A stretch of DNA of 48,741 bases from Paludibacteraceae bacterium. GTDB lineage: Bacteria > Bacteroidota > Bacteroidia > Bacteroidales > Paludibacteraceae. The stretch is taken from assembly GCA_024689005.1 (NCBI GenBank), contig JAILDU010000045.1:1-48741 (forward strand), written 5' to 3'. Position numbers and translations under genes: made by a program. This document shows positions 44,102 to 48,741 of the stretch, piece after piece (within the stretch, counting starts at the first letter, position 1; every line of letters starts with the position of its first letter). A model generated the notes under the pieces. The model searched no databases and was not told where the DNA came from. It saw only the letters and a list, made by a program, of their open reading frames with translations.

Positions 44102-44133
44102 CTTGCATATATGCAAAAAATGTAGTAATTTTG
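44102..44133 (+). promoter_or_regulatory. Bacteroidota-type promoter for porX, with palindrome at -33
   Basis: Plus strand: -33 CTTG (44102-44105), 20-bp spacer, -7 TAATTTTG (44126-44133) followed by CAGCGC. The perfect palindrome TTGCATATATGCAA lies at 44103-44116, exactly as at the wzx promoter. The leader is about 15 bases to ATG 44156. Confidence 0.82.
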
Positions 44134-44155
44134 CAGCGCTAAATACAATAAGACA

Positions 44156-45691
44156 ATGAACACGATTCTCTGGGTTGACGATGAGATAGACTTGTTGCAG
44201 CCATACATTATTTACTTGAGTGGCAAAGGCTATGAGGTTCGTATTGCCACCAACGGACGCGATGCTCTCGACATAGTAGAAAATTCTGTGCCGGATATTG
44301 TTTTTCTAGACGAAAACATGCCCGGACTTACAGGACTAGAAACTCTGCAAGAAATAAAACGCCAGCATCCCGAGGTTCCGATTGTGATGATCACGAAGAG
44401 TGAGGAAGAACATATCATGGAGCAAGCTATCGGCGAAAAGATTGCAGACTATCTAATCAAGCCGGTCAATCCAAGTCAAATACTACTTTGTCTAAAGAAA
44501 CATGTTCATCAACAAACTATTGTTAACGAACATACCCAAGAAAACTATCGTCAGGAGTGGAGCGACATTTCGTATATGATTGACACCGCTGCTACTTTTG
44601 AGGAATGGGCTGCCGTAGAGAGAACGCTGAGCAAGTGGGATATTGATCTGGAGCAATCGTCCATGCAAGGCATGATAGATGACCAGCGTATCCAAGCCAA
44701 TACAGCCTTTAGCAAGTGGATTGCCAAAAACTACGAGAAATGGTTTAGCTGCACAGAAAGACCTGTCATGTCACACGATGTCATGAAGCATAGTGTCTTT
44801 CCGTTGCTGGACAATGGAGAGAAGGTATTGCTGTGTGTGATAGACAATTTCCGTTATGACCAGTGGAAAACGATACAACCTCTATTAGGCGAGTTCTATA
44901 CTATCAGGGAGGAGGAGCAATATATGTCGATTCTACCGACAGCCACCCAGTATGCACGCAATGCCATCTTCTCCGGATTACTCCCGTTGCAGATTCAGCA
45001 AATGTACCCACAGTATTGGGTAGAAGAAGGCGACGAAGAGAGCAAGAATCAATATGAGAAAGAGTTGGTACAAACCATGCTGGATAGGTATCGCAGACGC
45101 GAGAGTTTCAGTTATTGGAAAGTGAACGAGAGCGATTTCTGCGAACGGGTAATCTCTCAGCTAAAGAGTGTACAGACGCCGCTGAATATAGTTGTGCTTA
45201 ACTTCATTGATATGCTTTCTCATTCACGTACAGAAAGCAAAATGATGCGTGAATTGGCAAATGATGAAGCTGCATACAGAAGCCTTACGTTGAGTTGGTT
45301 CCGTCACTCACCAACATACAATCTGCTCAAACGGGCAGCTGAGTTAGGATACACTCTTGTATTGACTACAGACCATGGCACCACGCGCGTCAAGAACGCT
45401 GTGCAGATAATTGCCGACAAGAACACTAACACGAATATCCGATACAAAGTGGGTAAGGCTCTTAACTGCAATGTCAAATCGGTATTTATGTTGGATAGAC
45501 CGGAGAAAACAGGCTTGCCGTGCCCGAACGTAAGCAGCAGCTACGCATTCTGCACCGGCAACGATTTCTTTGCTTACCCTAATCAGTTCAATTACTATGC
45601 ACAATACTTCCGTAACACATTCCAGCACGGAGGTATCTCGCTTGAGGAGATGATTATTCCGCTGGTGACATTAGTACCAAAATCGCGTTAA
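44156..45691 (+). CDS. porX: T9SS response regulator PorX (receiver plus PglZ domain)
   Basis: A 511-residue regulator. The receiver domain (1-118) has acidic residues D8-D9-E10, the phosphoacceptor D52 (IVFLDENMPG) and K105 (LIKPVNPSQ). A helical linker follows. The PglZ domain (about 200-511) belongs to the alkaline phosphatase superfamily and keeps likely zinc and nucleophile residues: D230 (CVIDNFRYDQW), Thr in LPTATQYARNA (261-271), NFIDMLSHSR, TTDHGTT and FQHGGISLEEM. In Porphyromonas, PorX works with the kinase PorY and the sigma factor SigP to turn on T9SS genes, and its PglZ domain cleaves cyclic oligonucleotides. PorY is not in this window. The gene starts its own unit with a clear promoter, and T9SS cargo genes lie in the same window. 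Confidence 0.95.
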   Translation: MNTILWVDDEIDLLQPYIIYLSGKGYEVRIATNGRDALDIVENSVPDIVFLDENMPGLTGLETLQEIKRQHPEVPIVMITKSEEEHIMEQAIGEKIADYLIKPVNPSQILLCLKKHVHQQTIVNEHTQENYRQEWSDISYMIDTAATFEEWAAVERTLSKWDIDLEQSSMQGMIDDQRIQANTAFSKWIAKNYEKWFSCTERPVMSHDVMKHSVFPLLDNGEKVLLCVIDNFRYDQWKTIQPLLGEFYTIREEEQYMSILPTATQYARNAIFSGLLPLQIQQMYPQYWVEEGDEESKNQYEKELVQTMLDRYRRRESFSYWKVNESDFCERVISQLKSVQTPLNIVVLNFIDMLSHSRTESKMMRELANDEAAYRSLTLSWFRHSPTYNLLKRAAELGYTLVLTTDHGTTRVKNAVQIIADKNTNTNIRYKVGKALNCNVKSVFMLDRPEKTGLPCPNVSSSYAFCTGNDFFAYPNQFNYYAQYFRNTFQHGGISLEEMIIPLVTLVPKSR

Positions 45692-45728
45692 AGGAACTAA
45701 TATTGTTTTTAACTGCACGGCCGCTACT

Positions 45729-46532
45729 ATGCTAAACCATATTATCATAGCTATTACTATCTTGACTTGGAATACGCACCAAATGGGACAATTTCGCAAG
45801 CCGGACGATAACAAAGTGCTGCAATATCTCGTGCAACAAGACGCAGACATTATATGCCTACAAGAAGTCGATGTATATAAAAATACACGCTATTTGACTC
45901 TGTCTGACGTCAAGAGAACGTTGAGCAAAAAATATCCGTATTCGTACATAGATTTTGCTATCTATAACCAGCGCCACCAATACGGCACTATGGTATGGTC
46001 CAAGTTTCCGCTAATCAACAAACAGAGCATCCATTATCAATCACGAGGCAATATTTCCAACCGGTGTGATATAGTGATAGAGAGCGATACAATACGCCTG
46101 ATCAACAACCACTTGGAATCATATAGTTTTACAACCGGCGATTTGGTGGATTTAAATTCTATTCACTCATATGACTGCCTGATTACTGCGTTGAAGCGGT
46201 TGAGAGACAAATGGAGACGTGCCATCAAATTACGCAACGAGCAAGCGCGCATAGTACGACGCGAGATAGATGAGAGCCCGTATCCGGTTATCACAGTCGG
46301 AGATTTTAATTCTACTGCACTCGGATATGCCTATTGGCACATCAGTAGCGGTATGCACGATGCTTGGCGCGAGACTCATCCTTGGGAATGGGGTGCTACA
46401 TGCGAAAAACGCAGTTGGGGCGTACGCATAGACTATATACTAAGTTCCGATTCTCTCAAGCCAATTACGTGCACTATACCGGCACTTAACGGATCGGACC
46501 ATCACCCCGTTGTTGCCACCCTGACTTGGTAA
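45729..46532 (+). CDS. Endonuclease/exonuclease/phosphatase family protein
   Basis: A 267-residue protein with the metal-dependent EEP fold: N15 (TWNTHQMG), E46 (ICLQEVDVY), NNHLES, the catalytic VGDFNST, RIDYILSS and the final SDHHPV. All catalytic motifs are present, so it is likely active. Members cut DNA, RNA or phosphoesters of lipids and sugars. The N-terminus (MLNHIIIAITIL) is hydrophobic but short; it may be a strand rather than a signal. It lies 37 bp after porX with no promoter seen. Substrate unknown. Confidence 0.9.
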   Translation: MLNHIIIAITILTWNTHQMGQFRKPDDNKVLQYLVQQDADIICLQEVDVYKNTRYLTLSDVKRTLSKKYPYSYIDFAIYNQRHQYGTMVWSKFPLINKQSIHYQSRGNISNRCDIVIESDTIRLINNHLESYSFTTGDLVDLNSIHSYDCLITALKRLRDKWRRAIKLRNEQARIVRREIDESPYPVITVGDFNSTALGYAYWHISSGMHDAWRETHPWEWGATCEKRSWGVRIDYILSSDSLKPITCTIPALNGSDHHPVVATLTW

Positions 46533-46556
46533 ATCACTATCAAAATAAATACGATC

Positions 46557-47258
46557 ATGCCGAGAATTGTTGTATTTACAGGAGCAGGTGTCAGCGCCGA
46601 AAGCGGGCTTGGCACTTTTCGCGATTCAGACGGGCTATGGGAACACTATCGCATAGAAGATGTCTGTACGCACGAAGCATGGCTTCGAAACCCGCAGTTA
46701 TGCGTCAAGTTCTACAACGACCGCCGCAGAGACACATTGGCTGCTCAACCCAATGCGGCGCATTATGCTATTGCCAAGTTGCAACAAACCATCCCCGATA
46801 CGCACATCATCACACAGAATATTGATGACTTGCACGAACGGGCCGGAGGACGCGATATTATCCATCTGCATGGCGAAATTACCAAACTACGCTCAGAAAA
46901 CAACGAGACTGCCACAGTACCTCTGAAGGGATGGGAGCAGCACTATGGAGACCGACACCCGGACGGCTCGCTGCTGCGGCCTTATATCGTCTTTTTTGGC
47001 GAAGGCGTACCTTATTTCGATGAAGCCTGCCGAGTTGCATCAAAGGCAGATATAATGTTGGTAGTAGGTACCAGCCTGAATGTTTATCCGGCTGCCTCCC
47101 TGATTCATTATGCCGGGCCGAATGTTCCTATTTATTTCGTAGATCCCGGACAACCTGAGTTTGGTAATTGGGCCGATCGAATCACACATATCTGCAAGCC
47201 GGCTACAATAGGAGTTCCCGAGGTGGTTGACAGATTAATCAGTGAACTAAAAAAATAA
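46557..47258 (+). CDS. NAD-dependent protein deacylase, sirtuin (class III, CobB-like)
   Basis: A 233-residue sirtuin. The NAD-binding fold shows GAGVSAES (9-16), QNIDDLHERAG (88-98), catalytic H105 (IHLHGE), and GTSLNVYPAASL. Y53 and R56 (FYNDRR) are the class III residues that favour removal of succinyl and malonyl groups. The four zinc cysteines of many sirtuins are missing in the region 110-140 (ITKLRSENNET to GSLLRPYIVFFGEG), a zinc-free form I associate with Bacteroidota CobB proteins. It probably removes acyl groups from lysines of metabolic enzymes. It is packed between the EEP gene and the CPBP protease. Confidence 0.93.
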   Translation: MPRIVVFTGAGVSAESGLGTFRDSDGLWEHYRIEDVCTHEAWLRNPQLCVKFYNDRRRDTLAAQPNAAHYAIAKLQQTIPDTHIITQNIDDLHERAGGRDIIHLHGEITKLRSENNETATVPLKGWEQHYGDRHPDGSLLRPYIVFFGEGVPYFDEACRVASKADIMLVVGTSLNVYPAASLIHYAGPNVPIYFVDPGQPEFGNWADRITHICKPATIGVPEVVDRLISELKK

Positions 47259-47263
47259 ATGAC

Positions 47264-48127
47264 ATGAAGAATCCTTGGATACGCATTATAACTTGGTTGG
47301 GGATCATGACCTTTTTCACACTGCTTGCCATGGGCATTTGGCTGGCAGCATGCCATGGCAGTCAATCCACAGAGTCTCTCAAATGGTTACAATTGCTGCA
47401 ATCCATCGGCACTTTCGGGGTGCCACCAATCGTATGCGCTTGGATATGGGCTACCAATCACCGATGTTTCTCTTGGCTCGGTCTGAGTAGCAAGATTAGC
47501 GGAAAGACCGCCATATTCGCTATAGTCATCATGCTTTGCGCTATTCCCAGCATCAATTTTCTTGCCGACCTGAATAGCCGCGTAGTGCTGCCAAGTTGTC
47601 TCCATTCCATCGAATCGTTTTTACGTCAGCAAGAGGAGGCTGCTGCTCTACTCACAGAGCGTTTTCTGTACGCAGATGACGTATGGACGATGCTTGTCAA
47701 TATAGGTCTGATAGCCTTAATGCCGGCCCTAACGGAAGAACTGACTTTTCGCGGTACGCTACAGCAGATAATGGCGAAAGGACAAAAGGATGAAGGGGCG
47801 AAAATGCATGTGGCTATTTGGGTGACTGCTATCATCTTCTCTGCGATACATATGCAGTTCTTCGGTTTCATTCCGCGCATGTTGCTGGGTGCTATCTTCG
47901 GGTACGCCTTTGTATGGACCGGAAGCCTGTTGGCTCCTATTCTTATGCATTTCACCAACAATGGAATGGCCGTGTTGAGTTATTACCTGTTGGATAAGAC
48001 AGAAGAGAATAAGAGTTGGGCCGACACCATCGGTGCAGGTTCGACTTGGTGGGTGGGAATACTGAGTATCATGATAGTCTGCGCTCTTCTCCTTATGCTA
48101 AAGAAGAGTGTTCGAAAGGATGTGTAG
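47264..48127 (+). CDS. CPBP-family intramembrane metalloprotease
   Basis: A 287-residue membrane protein with about 8 helices. The Rce1/CPBP motifs are complete: EExxxR as E158-E159-LTF-R163 (LTEELTFRG), FSAIH (H196), and HFTNNG near residue 235. These residues place a catalytic water within the membrane. In eukaryotes the family trims CAAX proteins; in bacteria members act in processing of peptides, immunity to bacteriocins or protein-surface regulation. The first ATG (47264) is 5 bp after the sirtuin stop, so the two are co-transcribed. Substrate unknown. Confidence 0.9.
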   Translation: MKNPWIRIITWLGIMTFFTLLAMGIWLAACHGSQSTESLKWLQLLQSIGTFGVPPIVCAWIWATNHRCFSWLGLSSKISGKTAIFAIVIMLCAIPSINFLADLNSRVVLPSCLHSIESFLRQQEEAAALLTERFLYADDVWTMLVNIGLIALMPALTEELTFRGTLQQIMAKGQKDEGAKMHVAIWVTAIIFSAIHMQFFGFIPRMLLGAIFGYAFVWTGSLLAPILMHFTNNGMAVLSYYLLDKTEENKSWADTIGAGSTWWVGILSIMIVCALLLMLKKSVRKDV

Positions 48128-48168
48128 GCATGCACCTATAGCGACTTGCAAGTCTAATAACAACACAA

Positions 48169-48203
48169 AAAAATGGCACACGTTCGAGCGTGTGCCATTT
48201 TTG
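48169..48203. terminator. Strong bidirectional terminator between the CPBP gene and pckA
   Basis: AAAATGGCACACG (48170-48182), 6-base loop, CGTGTGCCATTTTT (48189-48202). The 13-bp perfect stem has A-runs on the left and T-runs on the right, so it works in both directions, as expected between two convergent genes. Confidence 0.92.
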
Positions 48204-48222
48204 TTTATTGCAGTCTGACTGA

Positions 48223-48741
48223 TTAGAGTTGCGGACCAGCTGCAACGAGAGCCTTACCGGCTTCGTTGGTAGTGTACTTGTCGAAGTTCTTGATGAAGCG
48301 AGCAGCCAAATCTTTAGCTTTAGCTTCCCACTCTGCAGCATCTTTGTAGGTGTCACGCGGATCGAGGATAGCAGGATCAACGCCCGGCAGAGATGTCGGA
48401 ACCTCAAAGTTGAAGAATGGAATCTTCTTGGTCGGAGCAGTCAGAATATCGCCACCGAGGATTGCGTCAATGATACCACGTGTATCGCGGATAGAGATAC
48501 GCTTGCCGGTACCATTCCAACCGGTGTTAACCAGATATGCCTTAGCACCACTCTTCTCCATCTTCTTAACCAATTCCTCAGCATACTTAGTAGGATGCAA
48601 CTCGAGGAAAGCCTGGCCGAAGCAAGCAGAGAAGGTAGGAGTGGGCTCAGTGATGCCGCGCTCTGTACCAGCCAGCTTAGCTGTGAATCCGCTCAGGAAG
48701 TAGTACTTGGTCTGCTCGGGAGTCAGGATAGATACGGGAGG
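48223..48741 (-). CDS. pckA: Phosphoenolpyruvate carboxykinase (ATP), C-terminal part (truncated by window edge)
   Basis: The stop codon is at 48223-48225 and the frame is open to the right edge, giving the last 172 residues. The visible part begins [20 protein letters not shown] and has [17 protein letters not shown] and [19 protein letters not shown], all signatures of the ATP-using PEP carboxykinase. The conserved adenine-binding TRGIIDAIL region is present. The enzyme interconverts oxaloacetate and phosphoenolpyruvate, and in anaerobic Bacteroidota it mainly fixes CO2 in the path to succinate or propionate. The Walker A part and promoter lie outside the window. It converges on the CPBP gene across the shared terminator. 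Confidence 0.96.
   Translation of the reverse strand, partial: PPVSILTPEQTKYYFLSGFTAKLAGTERGITEPTPTFSACFGQAFLELHPTKYAEELVKKMEKSGAKAYLVNTGWNGTGKRISIRDTRGIIDAILGGDILTAPTKKIPFFNFEVPTSLPGVDPAILDPRDTYKDAAEWEAKAKDLAARFIKNFDKYTTNEAGKALVAAGPQL

Noticed and set aside
46557..47258. Loss of zinc cysteines in the sirtuin as a sign of an inactive enzyme
   Set aside because: NAD-binding and catalytic residues are intact, and zinc-free CobB-type sirtuins seem to be usual in Bacteroidota.

Overview
The window comes from the chromosome of a Bacteroidota bacterium, most likely order Bacteroidales. Four things point there. There are nine promoters of the Bacteroidota type (YTTG, 20-bp spacer, TAnnTTTG), while purine-rich ribosome-binding sites are weak or absent. 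Two surface proteins end in type IX secretion (T9SS) type A sorting domains. The T9SS response regulator PorX (receiver plus PglZ) is present. Topoisomerase I, FloA, FtsH and long-tailed bS16 are of the kind found in this phylum. No species can be named from the sequence.

Left edge (1-1700), accessory DNA. The N-terminal part of a type IIG (MmeI-like) restriction-modification enzyme runs off the edge, preceded by a nest of inverted repeats. Next come a broken phage-type Bro-N antirepressor gene between two copies of one leader sequence, two 60-bp direct repeats, and a tRNA-Pro(CGG). The accessory DNA lies on the 3' side of the tRNA, as in tRNA-associated islands.

Housekeeping block (1989-12210). 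topA and nfeD-floA diverge from back-to-back promoters. The plus-strand run continues with an omega-amidase-like nitrilase, recJ, tdk, priA (without a usual start codon) and a short uridine-kinase-like gene. A convergent M13 peptidase lipoprotein follows.

Surface operon (28708 down to 14442, minus strand). One promoter serves five genes: a small T9SS cargo, an 814-residue protein with about 14 tail-fibre-like YxDLxxxP repeats, a 3201-residue LamG/BACON-like/T9SS giant, a small lipoprotein, and an OmpA-type barrel protein. The lipoprotein is a free-standing copy of a domain that occurs twice near the C-terminus of the giant. This is the best candidate for an undescribed system: a secreted giant adhesin with its own outer-membrane partners.

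Glycan and envelope run (42766 down to 29067, minus strand). A Wzx flippase, five glycosyltransferases and a Wzy polymerase are closely packed with rsfS, ftsH, an M16 peptidase and lpxB. The polysaccharide may belong to LPS, the known anchor for T9SS cargo in Porphyromonas; that link is inference.

Right end. rpsP and porX diverge around about 500 bp with no recognisable gene. porX is followed by an endonuclease/exonuclease/phosphatase protein, a sirtuin and a CPBP-family membrane protease. The 3' part of pckA converges on them across a strong shared terminator.
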